Positions 53,160 through 63,000 of a stretch of DNA of 64,000 nt are shown in pieces (the stretch's first letter is position 1; each line of letters opens with the position of its first letter). The notes below the pieces were generated by a model. It was not told where the DNA came from. It was given only the letters and a program-made list of their open reading frames with translations, and did no database searches. The translations under genes and the position numbers were made by a program. Source of the stretch: Arthrobacter sp. GMC3 (GTDB taxonomy: Bacteria; Actinomycetota; Actinomycetes; Actinomycetales; Micrococcaceae); NCBI RefSeq assembly GCF_002929305.1, contig NZ_PJIO01000003.1, positions 372,001-436,000 on the forward strand, read 5' to 3'.

Positions 53160-53648
53160 ATGCGTTTGAAATCTTTGTCCTGGCGGATCACTGCGCCAAT
53201 GGCTGCTCTTACCCTTGTTGTTTTGACCGGCTGCGCCCCGTCCGTGGAAGTCTCGGCCGCAGAAGATTCCAACAATCCTGCCTGTGCGCCGATGATGGTG
53301 GCCCTTCCGGACACCTTGGCCGACGCACCGAAACGGACCACCACCAGCCAGGCAACGGCAGCCTGGGGTGATCCTTCACTTTTGGTCCTGCGGTGCGGGG
53401 TACCTGTTCCGGGCCCCACCACTGACAGCTGCGTGAGTGTGAACGGCGTGGACTGGGTCATCAAGGAAGGCGACCCCGCCTGGACGCTAACCACCTATGG
53501 CCGCAACCCGGCCACCGAGATCGTCTTTGACCCGAAGAAGATCGCTTCCAGTTCGGTACTGCCCGAACTTGCCAACGCTGCGGCCAAGATCCCCTCAACA
53601 CGTGAGTGCGTTGGCACGCAGGACGTGCAGCTGCCCGCCAGCAAATAA
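53160..53648 (+). CDS. DUF3515 family lipoprotein
   Basis: A 162-residue exported lipoprotein: signal peptide MRLKSLSWRITAPMAALTLV followed by lipobox VLTGC (Cys25). The DUF3515 domain shows CAPMMVALPDTLADAPKRTT, AAWGDPSLLVLRCGVPVPGP and VDWVIKEGDPAWTLTTYGRN. In actinobacteria DUF3515 genes stand beside ddl, gpsA and thiL; this gene keeps that neighbourhood though on the opposite strand. Its function is unknown, probably envelope-related. It is convergent with the methyltransferase gene, 13 bp apart. Confidence 0.87.
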   Translation: MRLKSLSWRITAPMAALTLVVLTGCAPSVEVSAAEDSNNPACAPMMVALPDTLADAPKRTTTSQATAAWGDPSLLVLRCGVPVPGPTTDSCVSVNGVDWVIKEGDPAWTLTTYGRNPATEIVFDPKKIASSSVLPELANAAAKIPSTRECVGTQDVQLPASK

Positions 53649-53661
53649 CTTCCGGGCGGGA

Positions 53662-54804
53662 CTAGCCGCCCAGGCCCAGCGCCCAAAGCGACGTGACTTC
53701 GCGCGAGCGTGCATCAAAGAACGGGTCGCTGCGGTCCATGGAACGCGGGTGCTTAGCCGCGGTGTCCCACTTTTGCAGCACCACCAGCCCTGCGGCGCCG
53801 ATCCAGTCCAACAACTCCTCACGGCTGCGCAACCCCAGGTGCTCGGCCAAGTCGGAAATGATCAGCCAGCCCTCTCCCCCGGGTTCCAGGTGCCGGGGCA
53901 GCCCCGCAAGGAACGCCTTGAGCATGCGGCTCTTGGGATCATAGATGGCGTTATCCAGCAGAGTGTGAGGTGTGCCAGGCAGCCACGGCGGGTTGCACAC
54001 GATCAATGGTGCCCGGCCATCGGGGAACATGTCTGTCAGCACAGGCTCAACGTTCTGCCCCAAGCCGAGGGCGGCGACGTTTTCCCGGGCACAGGCAATG
54101 GCCCGCGGCTCGCTGTCAGTTGCTACAACCCGCTGCACACCCCGCTGGGCCAGGATTGCCGCCAGCACGCCTGTGCCGGTCCCGATGTCAAAGGCAAGCG
54201 CTGCGGACGGCAGCGGGGCTTGGGCCACCAGGTCCAAATATTCGCTGCGGATCGGGGCAAAAGTACCGTAATGAGGGTAAATTTTGGCGTCAAGGGCGTC
54301 CACAAAGAGTCCGTTCTTGCGCCATTCCCACGCACCAATGGCACCGAGGACGTCTTGCAAAGGCGCCACCTCCGGCTCCTGAACATCCCCGGCTGCGGCC
54401 AGCCAGGCCTCGGAGATATCCGGGGCACGCCGGAGGGCGACGCCCGGCCCGGCCTCCAGCGGAACCAGTAGCAATCCCAGAATCCGGGCACGCTGCGACC
54501 GGGCCTGGCGGTAGCGGTAGAAGGCGTCCGCAACGTTTTCGCCGTCGCGCTTCTTGCCGGCAGGCGTTCGCCGAGCCATGGCCGAAAGCAGCTGGCGGGC
54601 GTTGTGATAATCGCCACCCCACAGCATGGCCTTGCCTTGGGCGGCAAGCCGGTAGGCGTCGTCGGCGGTCAGGGAGTCATCGACCAGCACCACGTTTTTG
54701 GGTGCCGGGGAACCGTTGATCGAGCGCCAGCGGGCGCTGTGCTCCTGACCATCCTGAATCCAGCTGATGACCGGTGCAGCATTGGCGCCTAAATCGGTGC
54801 TCAT
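53662..54804 (-). CDS. Class I SAM-dependent methyltransferase (N-methylating NPPW type)
   Basis: A 380-residue protein. The N-terminal ~190 residues include repeated helical segments (DAYRLAAQGKAMLWGGDYHN) and a KKRDGENVADAFYRYRQARS block. The C-terminal methyltransferase domain has the SAM loop FDIGTGTGVLAAILAQRGV (residues ~208-226), VVATDSEPRAIACARENVAA and the catalytic NPPWLPG typical of enzymes that methylate a planar amino or amide nitrogen (RsmC, PrmC, HemK group). The target is unknown. ATG 54804. It lies between ddl and DUF3515 on the ddl strand, 55 bp from ddl. Confidence 0.87.
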   Translation of the reverse strand: MSTDLGANAAPVISWIQDGQEHSARWRSINGSPAPKNVVLVDDSLTADDAYRLAAQGKAMLWGGDYHNARQLLSAMARRTPAGKKRDGENVADAFYRYRQARSQRARILGLLLVPLEAGPGVALRRAPDISEAWLAAAGDVQEPEVAPLQDVLGAIGAWEWRKNGLFVDALDAKIYPHYGTFAPIRSEYLDLVAQAPLPSAALAFDIGTGTGVLAAILAQRGVQRVVATDSEPRAIACARENVAALGLGQNVEPVLTDMFPDGRAPLIVCNPPWLPGTPHTLLDNAIYDPKSRMLKAFLAGLPRHLEPGGEGWLIISDLAEHLGLRSREELLDWIGAAGLVVLQKWDTAAKHPRSMDRSDPFFDARSREVTSLWALGLGG

Positions 54805-54859
54805 AAAGTGATTGCTCCTGGCATTGGCTGCGATGGATGAAAGTGAAAGAAAATCCGCG

Positions 54860-55996
54860 CTAGCGCAGGCCGGTCTTTCGGCTAAGTGCCAGCTGTAGGA
54901 GCTCGTCGATCAAGTCCGGGTAGGACAGTCCCGACGCGGCCCACATCTGGGGGTACATGGAGCTGGGCGTAAAGCCGGGCATGGTGTTGATTTCGTTGAT
55001 GATCAGCTCACCGTCGGCTGTGTAGAAGAAGTCCACCCGGGAGAGGCCTTCCGCTCCGACGGCGTCGAACGCCAGGGCCGCCTGTTCACGGACTCGGGCA
55101 ATGTCTACCTCGGGCATGTCCGCCGGGCAGCTGAGGTTGACGGCGTCGCCCTGAACGTATTTGGCTTCAAAATCGTAGAAGTCATGGTGGGCTCCGTCCA
55201 TCATGGTGACCTCGCCGGGTTGGGAAACGCGGGGGGCTTCGCTTCCCCGGCCTTCCAGGACGGCGCATTCAATTTCCCGGCCCACAATGCCGGCCTCAAT
55301 GACAAGCTTCAGGTCATGCACGCGAGCTTCCGCGATGGCAGCATCCAAGCCTTCTGGGGTGTCCACCTTGGAAATGCCCATGGAGGACCCGGCACGGGCC
55401 GGTTTCACAAAGACGGGGAACCCTAAGGCTGACACACGTTCACGAACGCGTCCTGGGTTAACGGTCCACTCGCGGTCGGTGACGGCAATGTAAGGGCCCA
55501 CAGACAGTCCGGCGGCCTCAAAAACCACCTTCATGAAGTGTTTGTCCATGCCGATTGCCGATGCCAAAACACCGGCGCCAACGTAGCGGGTGTCGGAAAG
55601 TTCCAGCAGACCCTGGATGGTTCCGTCCTCGCCCCACGGTCCGTGCAACAACGGGAAAACCACATCCACGCGGCCCAATTCCTGAGGAACGTTGGCCGGT
55701 TCCGATACCACCAGCTGATGTCCGCCGCCCCAGTGTTCCAGCGAAACGCTTTTCGCCCCGGCGGTGACCTCCGGCAACGATCCGCCCTTCAGGGACCAGC
55801 TAGAAACGTCGTCCCCAGCCAGCACCCACTGGCCATTCTTAGCGATGCCGATGGGAACGACGTCGTACTTACTCCTGTCAATGGCACCCAAAACGCCTGC
55901 GGCGGTGACGCAACTGACGGCGTGCTCGCTGGAGCGCCCACCAAACAAAATGGCGACGCGGATGGGCGCAGTTGTGGCGGGGGAATCAGTAGTCAC
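54860..55996 (-). CDS. ddl: D-alanine--D-alanine ligase
   Basis: A 378-residue ATP-grasp ligase joining two D-Ala for peptidoglycan. RVAILFGGRSSEHAVSCVTA opens it. HGPWGEDGTIQGLLELSDT, FVKPARAGSSMGISKV (ATP-binding), and the C-terminal INEINTMPGFTPSSMYPQMW with magnesium ligands are conserved. Its length fits the family. GTG 55996 follows the gpsA stop by three bases. It is part of murA-plsC-gpsA-ddl. Confidence 0.96.
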   Translation of the reverse strand: MTTDSPATTAPIRVAILFGGRSSEHAVSCVTAAGVLGAIDRSKYDVVPIGIAKNGQWVLAGDDVSSWSLKGGSLPEVTAGAKSVSLEHWGGGHQLVVSEPANVPQELGRVDVVFPLLHGPWGEDGTIQGLLELSDTRYVGAGVLASAIGMDKHFMKVVFEAAGLSVGPYIAVTDREWTVNPGRVRERVSALGFPVFVKPARAGSSMGISKVDTPEGLDAAIAEARVHDLKLVIEAGIVGREIECAVLEGRGSEAPRVSQPGEVTMMDGAHHDFYDFEAKYVQGDAVNLSCPADMPEVDIARVREQAALAFDAVGAEGLSRVDFFYTADGELIINEINTMPGFTPSSMYPQMWAASGLSYPDLIDELLQLALSRKTGLR

Positions 55997-55999
55997 GCG

Positions 56000-57037
56000 T
56001 TAGTCGCCTTCGGATTTTAGTTCGCGGGCCAGCAGCAGCGGCCCCAGATCATCGACAGTCAGTTTACCTTCAAGCACACCCACCACGGCATTGGTGATCG
56101 GCATATCAACCCCGACCTTTGCCGCCAGGTCGGAGACTGCACGGCCGGACTTGATGCCCTCGGCGGTCTGCGTCATGCGGTTGTTAACCTCGTCCAGTGT
56201 GAGCCCCTCACCGAGCATGCGCCCGGCGGTGTGATTGCGGCTCAGGGACGACGAACAGGTGGCCACCAGGTCACCCAGCCCGGCCAACCCGGCCATGGTC
56301 TCGGCCTTACCACCCAGGGCAAGCGCGAGTCGCGTGGTCTCGGCCAGGCCACGGGTGATGACCGACGCCTTGGTGTTGTCGCCCACTTTCTGGCCCTCAC
56401 AAATGCCTACGCACAGGGCGATGACGTTCTTGACGATGCCACCGATCTCCACACCCACCACGTCATCGACGGTATAGGGCCGGAAGTAGCGTGGCTTGCA
56501 GACATTCGCCACCCACTTGGCGGTGTTTTCATCCGCACACGCCACCACGGAGGCGGTGGGCTCCTGCCGCGCAATCTCCATGGCCAGGTTGGGTCCAGAC
56601 ACCACCACCACACGGTTCGGAGTCAGGCCAAGTTCTGCCTCGATGACCTGGGACATGCGCTGGTCGGTACCCAGTTCCAGGCCCTTCATCAAACTCACCA
56701 CGACGGCGTCAGCGGCCAGATGCCCGGCCAACCCCCGCAGTTGCTCCCGCAAGGTCTGGGCGGGAACAGCCAGCACCACCAAGGTGGCATCGGCTAGGAC
56801 CTCCTGGACATCCGTTGAGGCGCTGATGTTGGCGGGAAGTTCGGTGGTAGAGAGGTATCGCGGATTGCGGTGGTGGAGGTTGATCTGATCCACCACTTCC
56901 TGGCGCCGGCCCCACAACACGATCTTGCGATCGGTGCCAACGGCGGCATCGCCGAGGACCTTGGCGAACGTGGTTCCCCAGCTGCCAGCGCCCAGGACCG
57001 CGATCTTGGCCGGCGCAATGCCATCCACATAGCTCAC
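56000..57037 (-). CDS. gpsA: Glycerol-3-phosphate dehydrogenase [NAD(P)+]
   Basis: A 345-residue enzyme making sn-glycerol 3-phosphate from dihydroxyacetone phosphate for phospholipids. The nucleotide loop is IAVLGAGSWGTTFAKVLGDA; SGPNLAMEIARQEPTASVVA, the catalytic GIVKNVIALCVGICEG with Lys, and GLAGLGDLVATCSSSLSRNH are all present. The start GTG overlaps the plsC stop by 4 nt. Next to plsC, its product feeds the acyltransferase pathway. Confidence 0.96.
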   Translation of the reverse strand: MSYVDGIAPAKIAVLGAGSWGTTFAKVLGDAAVGTDRKIVLWGRRQEVVDQINLHHRNPRYLSTTELPANISASTDVQEVLADATLVVLAVPAQTLREQLRGLAGHLAADAVVVSLMKGLELGTDQRMSQVIEAELGLTPNRVVVVSGPNLAMEIARQEPTASVVACADENTAKWVANVCKPRYFRPYTVDDVVGVEIGGIVKNVIALCVGICEGQKVGDNTKASVITRGLAETTRLALALGGKAETMAGLAGLGDLVATCSSSLSRNHTAGRMLGEGLTLDEVNNRMTQTAEGIKSGRAVSDLAAKVGVDMPITNAVVGVLEGKLTVDDLGPLLLARELKSEGD

Positions 57038-57921
57038 TGGGGGTCACCCGTTTCTGTTGTGCCGACGTCGTTCTTGAGCTCTTGGGGCTTCTTCCCTTGG
57101 GAACCGCGCTCCTCAAACCTGCCATGGGTCGACTGGTGGTGAGCTGCGGGATCCCAGCGCTCGGCCGGGGCCTTCTCCCCGCGCAAGGTCTCAAGCAGCG
57201 CTGTGAGGTCCTTCATGATGACCTCGGTCATGGCTTCCAAAGTGGCCTTGTCGCCTTGCCTGCCTGCAAAGGCGCTGAGATCCACGGGGTCTCCGACTAG
57301 CACATGCACTTTTTTGCGCGGAAAAATCTTGAAACTCTTGGCGTAGCGCGGAAACACTTCCTGGGCACCCCAATGGGCCACGGGAATGACCTTGACCCCG
57401 GTCTTCAAGGCAAGCCGGGCAGCCCCCGTGCGGCCCTTCATGGGCCACAGGTCCGGGTCCCGTGTCAACGTCCCTTCGGGGTAGATGACCACCGCGCCGC
57501 CGTCGTCCAAGACCTCGCGGGCGGCGATCAGGGACTTGCCTGCACCGGCACCGCTTCGCTCTACAGGAATTTGCCGGGCACTCTTCAAGGCCCAGCCCAC
57601 CACGGGGGTGCGGAACAGGCTTTCCTTGGCCAGGAAGTGCGGCATGATGTTTTGGTTGTAGAGCATGTGGCCCACCACCACCGGGTCAATTTCGGTGCAG
57701 TGGTTGGGCACCACGATGAAGCCCTCATGCTTGGGCAGCTTTTCTAGACCGTGCCACTGTTTGCTCAGGACCAGGTTGATCGCCGAACGTGCAATGGCGG
57801 CGTCGATGAAGAAGGCAAAGCGGGTGCCAAAACGCAGACGGCGCTTCTTGGCGTTCTGCGGCGCTGCGCCGGGCTCTTCGCCCGAACCGGGTGCCCCACC
57901 CTGCTGCTTCTGTGCACCCAC
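57034..57921 (-). CDS. plsC: 1-acyl-sn-glycerol-3-phosphate acyltransferase (PlsC-like)
   Basis: A 295-residue membrane-associated acyltransferase. The catalytic H-x4-D motif is VVPNHCTEIDPVV (residues ~75-87), the glycerophosphate-binding motif VIYPEGTLTRDPD, and a third conserved block is VIPVAHWGAQEVFPRY. It converts lysophosphatidic to phosphatidic acid. The first ~30 residues are low-complexity (Gly/Glu/Ala), and the last ~35 are hydrophilic. GTG 57921 lies 2 bp after the murA stop; the start could be later, at a point nearer the KKRRLRFGTRFAFF segment. Confidence 0.92.
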   Translation of the reverse strand: MGAQKQQGGAPGSGEEPGAAPQNAKKRRLRFGTRFAFFIDAAIARSAINLVLSKQWHGLEKLPKHEGFIVVPNHCTEIDPVVVGHMLYNQNIMPHFLAKESLFRTPVVGWALKSARQIPVERSGAGAGKSLIAAREVLDDGGAVVIYPEGTLTRDPDLWPMKGRTGAARLALKTGVKVIPVAHWGAQEVFPRYAKSFKIFPRKKVHVLVGDPVDLSAFAGRQGDKATLEAMTEVIMKDLTALLETLRGEKAPAERWDPAAHHQSTHGRFEERGSQGKKPQELKNDVGTTETGDPQ

Positions 57922-57923
57922 CG

Positions 57924-59261
57924 CTACACCAAGGCCTGGCGGGAGTCGTGGACGTCGAAATCGGCGCCCAGTCCGTCAAGTTTGGCCGTGAATTTCTCAT
58001 AGCCACGGCTGATGATGTCGATGCCCGTCACGGTGGAGGTCCCCTGGGCGGCCAGGGCCGCGATCATGTGGCTGAAGCCGCCGCGCAAATCCGGGATGTC
58101 GATGGTGGTGCCGGTGAGCGGGGTGGAACCGGAGATGACTGCCGAGTGGATGAAGTTCCGCTGGCCGAAGCGGCAAGGAACACTGCCAAGGCATTCGCGG
58201 TGAAGCTGAATGCTGGCGCCCATCCGGGTGAGCGCGTCGGTGAAACCAAAACGGTTCTCGTAGACCGTCTCGTGCACAATAGAGACGCCTTCGGCCTGGG
58301 TCAGGGCCACCACTAGGGGCTGCTGCCAGTCCGTCATGAAGCCAGGGTGTACATCGGTCTCCAACACCAGCGGCTTCAGGTCCCCGCCCTTGTGGTAGAA
58401 ACGGATGCCGTCGTCGTGAATGTCCATGCCGCCGCCGATCTTGCGGAAGGTGTTCACGAACGTCATCATGTCCCGCTGGCTGGCACCCTCAACGTAAATG
58501 TCACCACCGGTGACCAGTGCTGCCGATGCCCAGGACGCGGATTCGTTGCGGTCGGGCAGGGCCGTGTGGTCGTAGCCGCTGAGTTCCTTAACGCCCTCGA
58601 TGCGGATGGTTCTGTCGGTTTGCACCGAGATGATGGCGCCCATTTTTTGCAGAATCGCGATGAGGTCAATGATTTCCGGCTCCGTGGCGGCACCGCTGAG
58701 CTCGGTGATACCTTCGGCCCGGGTGGCGGAGAGCAGCACCTGTTCGGTGGCTCCAACGCTGGGATACGGCAGGCTGATCTTGGTGCCCTTGAGGCCGTTG
58801 GGCGCGGAAATGAGGATGCCGCCGCCGGTTTTGTCCACCACGGCACCAAATTTACGGAGCACCTCAAGGTGGTAGTCGATAGGGCGGTCACCAATTTTGC
58901 AGCCGCCAAGGTCCGGGATAAAAGCGTGGCCAATGGAATGGATGAGCGGTCCGCAGAGCAGGATGGGGATGCGGGAATCGCCGGCATGCGTGTTGATTTC
59001 CGAGCTGGATGCCGTCTTGGCATTGGCCGGGTCCAGTGTCAGATCGCCCGTGAGGGAGTCCTTCTCCACCGTGACGCCGTGGAGCTGCAACAACGACGTG
59101 ACAACCTCCACGTCCTTGATCTCCGGGACATTGCGCAAAGTGGAGGGCGCATTGCCCAACAATGCCGCCACCATGGCCTTGGGAACTAAGTTCTTAGCAC
59201 CGCGTACCTGGACGCGCCCCTTAAGTGGGACACCTCCACGGACCGTCAGAATCCTGCTCAT
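57924..59261 (-). CDS. murA: UDP-N-acetylglucosamine 1-carboxyvinyltransferase
   Basis: A 445-residue enzyme for the first committed step of peptidoglycan synthesis (enolpyruvyl transfer to UDP-GlcNAc). RGAKNLVPKAMVAALL carries the Lys-Asn pair (23-24) and PDLGGCKIGDRPIDYH the catalytic cysteine (Cys121), so it should be fosfomycin-sensitive. It is slightly longer than the ~420-residue norm. ATG 59261 gives MSRILTVRGG; GTG 59267 with GGATTAGG upstream is possible. It is first of murA-plsC-gpsA-ddl. Confidence 0.94.
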   Translation of the reverse strand: MSRILTVRGGVPLKGRVQVRGAKNLVPKAMVAALLGNAPSTLRNVPEIKDVEVVTSLLQLHGVTVEKDSLTGDLTLDPANAKTASSSEINTHAGDSRIPILLCGPLIHSIGHAFIPDLGGCKIGDRPIDYHLEVLRKFGAVVDKTGGGILISAPNGLKGTKISLPYPSVGATEQVLLSATRAEGITELSGAATEPEIIDLIAILQKMGAIISVQTDRTIRIEGVKELSGYDHTALPDRNESASWASAALVTGGDIYVEGASQRDMMTFVNTFRKIGGGMDIHDDGIRFYHKGGDLKPLVLETDVHPGFMTDWQQPLVVALTQAEGVSIVHETVYENRFGFTDALTRMGASIQLHRECLGSVPCRFGQRNFIHSAVISGSTPLTGTTIDIPDLRGGFSHMIAALAAQGTSTVTGIDIISRGYEKFTAKLDGLGADFDVHDSRQALV

Positions 59262-59267
59262 CTTCAC

Positions 59268-59658
59268 CTAATCCTTCGTTCCACCACCGGCCGCCGAATC
59301 TTCGCCGAGCCTCAGACAAGCATAGTTTCTCCCCTCTCGATGCCGAAATGGCGGTTCCCATACCGGCGCCACCGCAGGGTAGCAAAGGCTGGGGTGGCGC
59401 GGAAGGAGGGCCCGGCGTCGCGGTTGGGCTGGGGATTTAGAAACGGACCTTTGCGGCCGATATTTCGGCCTCGACTCACCACTTCGGCCTCCGGATCCAG
59501 GGGCGACGTCGGTCCACTAAGGGTTCCTGCCCCCTCCACAGCGCCCGGGGCTGGCCGGTCTATCCACAATGGGTGCCAGCGTCCCAGCGCACCCTGGCCA
59601 AACGCTGCACCATGGAGCCATGACCATGTTAGATTTGCCACCCTGACACAAACACCGC
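59268..59658. other. 391-bp intergenic region upstream of murA
   Basis: No convincing gene lies here. On the minus strand TATGCT near 59320 could be a murA -10, without a good -35. The right part (59340-59650) has an open plus-strand frame of low-complexity Arg/Pro/Ser content without homology signs; I regard it as chance. Confidence 0.4.
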
Positions 59659-59991
59659 ATGCAAATCCAAGCAGTGCATGAGCTGGCTGTGGGGCAAGCC
59701 GTATTTGCCAGGGAATCCGCGGCCGAGATCATGGGGTTGCCGGTCATCGGCTTTCCGGACTTTGAATGGAAAGAATTCAAAGTTCTTGGCGAATTCGATG
59801 GCTTCGAGAAATACTCTGCTCAGCGCTTCCTCAAGGGCAAAACACCGTCCCAGGTGGTGGTTGAGGAGAAGCGGTGGGAGGACCGGCTGCGAGCGCTGGG
59901 CTATACCGTGGTTCGGTGGGTTTGGAGTGACCTGTGGGATCCACGCATCTTGGTGGACATGCTGCACATGGCAGGGTTGCCGTCGGCGTAG
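59659..59991 (+). pseudogene. C-terminal remnant of a DUF559/PD-(D/E)XK-like protein
   Basis: A 110-codon frame that resembles only the last third of the ~300-residue actinobacterial proteins with a Vsr/DUF559-type endonuclease-like domain. WKEFKVLGEFDGFEKYSAQR and VVVEEKRWEDRLRALGYTVV supply the E...D-G...E-x-K pattern, and RWVWSDLWDPRILVDML the usual end. There is no N-terminal helix-turn-helix part, no ribosome site, and an in-frame stop 13 bases before the ATG. It is probably a truncated gene. It is convergent with the ABC exporter gene. Confidence 0.55.
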
Positions 59992-60012
59992 CGGCGCCGT
60001 CCTTCGCCGTTC

Positions 60013-63000
60013 TCACCGATTGGTGGCCCCGCCGGATTCAAACACGTCCCACATGGCCGCGTAGGCGCCTCTGCGCGTCAGCAATTCGGCATGGGAGCCG
60101 GTCTCCACGATGCGCCCGTTATCGAGCACCACGATCCTGTCCGCTGCCTGGGCTGTTTGCAGGCGGTGCGCGATGACCACCGTGGTACGGCCGTTGGCCA
60201 GTTGATGCATGGCGGCGGTGACCTTGGCCTCGGTGGCGAGGTCAAGGTTGGCTGTGGCCTCATCCAGCAGCAGGATGGCGGGGTTCACCAGTTCGGCCCG
60301 CGCCAGGGCGATGAGCTGGCGCTGCCCGGCGGACAGCGACCGGCCGCGTTCGGACAGCTCATGCCGGTAGCCGCCGTCGAGCGTGGCAATGAAGTCGTGG
60401 GCACCCACGGCGCGGGCGGCAGCTTCCACCGTGGCGTCGTCGGATTCGGGCCGCCCGTAGGCGATATTTTCTCGGATGGAACCCGTGAATAGGAACGCCT
60501 CCTGCGGGACATAGCCCAGCTGGCGTCGGTACCCGGTGAGGTCCAGCCCGCGGAGGTCATCCCCGTCCGCACGGACACTTCCGGTGTCCGGGTCGTAGAA
60601 GCGGATCAACAGTTTCATCACAGTGGACTTGCCGGCCCCCGTCTCACCCACCAGCGCCACGGTCTCCCCCGGAGCGATCCGCAGTTCGAGTCCGCGGATG
60701 GCCTCGGGCGGTTTCTGCATGCCGACGTAGTCGGGCCCAAGTGTCCTAGGGTCCGCAGGACCGCGGAGGACCGGCCTGCCACTGTGGTGGATCGGCTCGG
60801 TGGGATAGCTGAAGTGAACCCCGTCGAGGACCAGTTCACCGCTGAGCCGGCCCGGGGTCGCGGCCGCTGCTGCGTTCGGTGTCAACGTTTCGGTCCGCAT
60901 AAGGTCGCCTATTCGCAGCACCGACACCCGGGTCTGCTGCCAGGCGTCGAATACCTGGGACAGTTGCTGAATAGGCGAGAAGAACATGTCGATGTAGAGC
61001 AGGAACGCGATCAAAGCGCCGGTGCTCAACGCTCCCCCGGTAACCATCCCGGCACCTACTCCAAGCACGATGGCGTCGGCGCCGTCGGCCAGAAACGCCA
61101 CGAAGGGGAAATAGATTGCCACCAGGCGCTGGGCGGCCATGCGGGAGTTCAGGTAGCGGCGCCCAAACCCGCGGAATCGGTCAATGGTGATGGCCTCGTG
61201 AACGAACGCCTGGGACTCGCGCACACCTGCCAGGCTCTCCTGGAAGTCGGCATTGACGACGGCGATGCGCTCACGAGATTGGTCGTAGAGTTTCGCGGCA
61301 CGGTGCCGGAACATCACTGTGCCAATGGCCAGCGGGACGACGACAATAAAAACGCACAGTGCCAGCTCCGCGTTGAAGATGACAAGGGCGGTGCCGACGC
61401 CGGCGAATGTCACGAATGCGACCAGGGCCGATAGCAGGCCGTTTTCGATCAGGGACTCGAACTGGTCTACGTCGGTGGTCATCCGGGTCATGATGCGCCC
61501 GGCCATTTCGCGCTCGTAGTAGTCAAGCGAGAGGCGCTGGAGCTGGGCCCAGATCCGGATCCGCAGGGAGAGCATGATCCGTTGCGCGGTCCTACCGGTG
61601 ACGAAGGTTTCGCCGATCTCGATGAAGAGATCTGCAAGTGTGGCAACGAGGTAAATCCCCGAGGCAAGAAACAGGACCGACTCCAGACCCTCGCTGACGC
61701 CCTGGTCGATGCCCGTGCGCACCAAGACCGGTCCTATCAGGGATGCCCCGGCGTCTAGGACCACCAGTACTAGCCCCAGCAGGAGCGGGCGGCGGAATTC
61801 ACCCAGCAGGGCCCACAAGCTGAAGCTCTTGTTGGGCCTGGTTTCCTTACTCAAGTCAACGGCCGCCGTGTCCCGCACGGGGCGCAAGGCGGCCACCCGG
61901 GCCAACAGTTCTGGGGTGGGAGCCAGATTTTGGCGCCAGCCGCCACCACCGCCACGTCCTAAACCGCCGCCCAGGCTGGGTGCGCCGATGGCGGGTGCCG
62001 CACCCGGGCTCGCCGACGCTTCCCGCGGATGCCCCCAGGCTGAGGCGGTAGTTCCCGAAGTGGGGCTAGGTCCGGCGTTTGCCTTCCGGCGCGCCGCGTA
62101 GGCGGCGATCTCCTCCAAGGCGGCTCCCTCCGACGGCGGCGCGTCGTCGGCGTCGAACCCTGTCAGTAGGGAGCGGTAGATTGCACTTGTTAGCAGCAAC
62201 CGCTCGTGCGTGCCGGTCGCCACGATCTTGCCGCCGTCGAAGACGATGATCCGGTCCGCCAGGTGAAGGGAGGAGAGCCGATGGGCCACCAGGAGCGTAG
62301 TCCGCCCACGCGTGGCCTCGCGCAGGCCCACATGAATGGCTTCCTCCGTCCTGGCATCCACTGCGCTTGTCGCATCGTCGAGGACCAGTATCCGGGGCTG
62401 GGCCACTATGGCCCGGGCCAGGGCTATCCGCTGGCGTTGTCCGCCGGAAAGGTTCAGCCCGCGCTCGCCGACCATGGTGTCGTACCCGGCGGGCAGCCCC
62501 AGGACAAAGTCGTGAGCCTGGCTGATCCGGGCCGCCGCCTCGATCTGCTCGTCGGTGGCTTCTGGACAGCCGTAGGCGATGTTGGCGCGCACAGTGTCGG
62601 AGAAGAGGAAACTATCCTCAAAAACGGAACCGATCCGGCGGCGCAAGGAGGCTAGGGCAAGGTCGCGGATATCGTGCCCGTCAACCAGCACCGCACCTTC
62701 TTGGGGGTCGTAGAACCGTGACACCAACAGGGTGGCGGTTGATTTGCCGCTGCCGCTGGGGCCCACCAGCGCCACGCGTTCCCCTGCGGCGATATGGAAA
62801 CTGACCCCATCGAGCACTCTCGTGCCACCGGATGCGCCCGCGTAGGCGAACCGCACATTGCGAAACTCAATGTCACCGTCGACATCGGCCAGCTCCAGCG
62901 CATTGGGGGCGTCGGCGATTGCCGGTTTGAGGTCAAGGAGTTGGAAGATCCGTTCCAGCCCGGCACGTGCCTGCTGCCCAATAGTGAGCAGGCCGGCCAA

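Noticed and set aside
59340..59681. 113-codon plus-strand frame upstream of the DUF559 remnant
   Set aside because: Low-complexity Arg/Pro/Ser sequence, no ribosome site, no family signal, and out of frame with the remnant.
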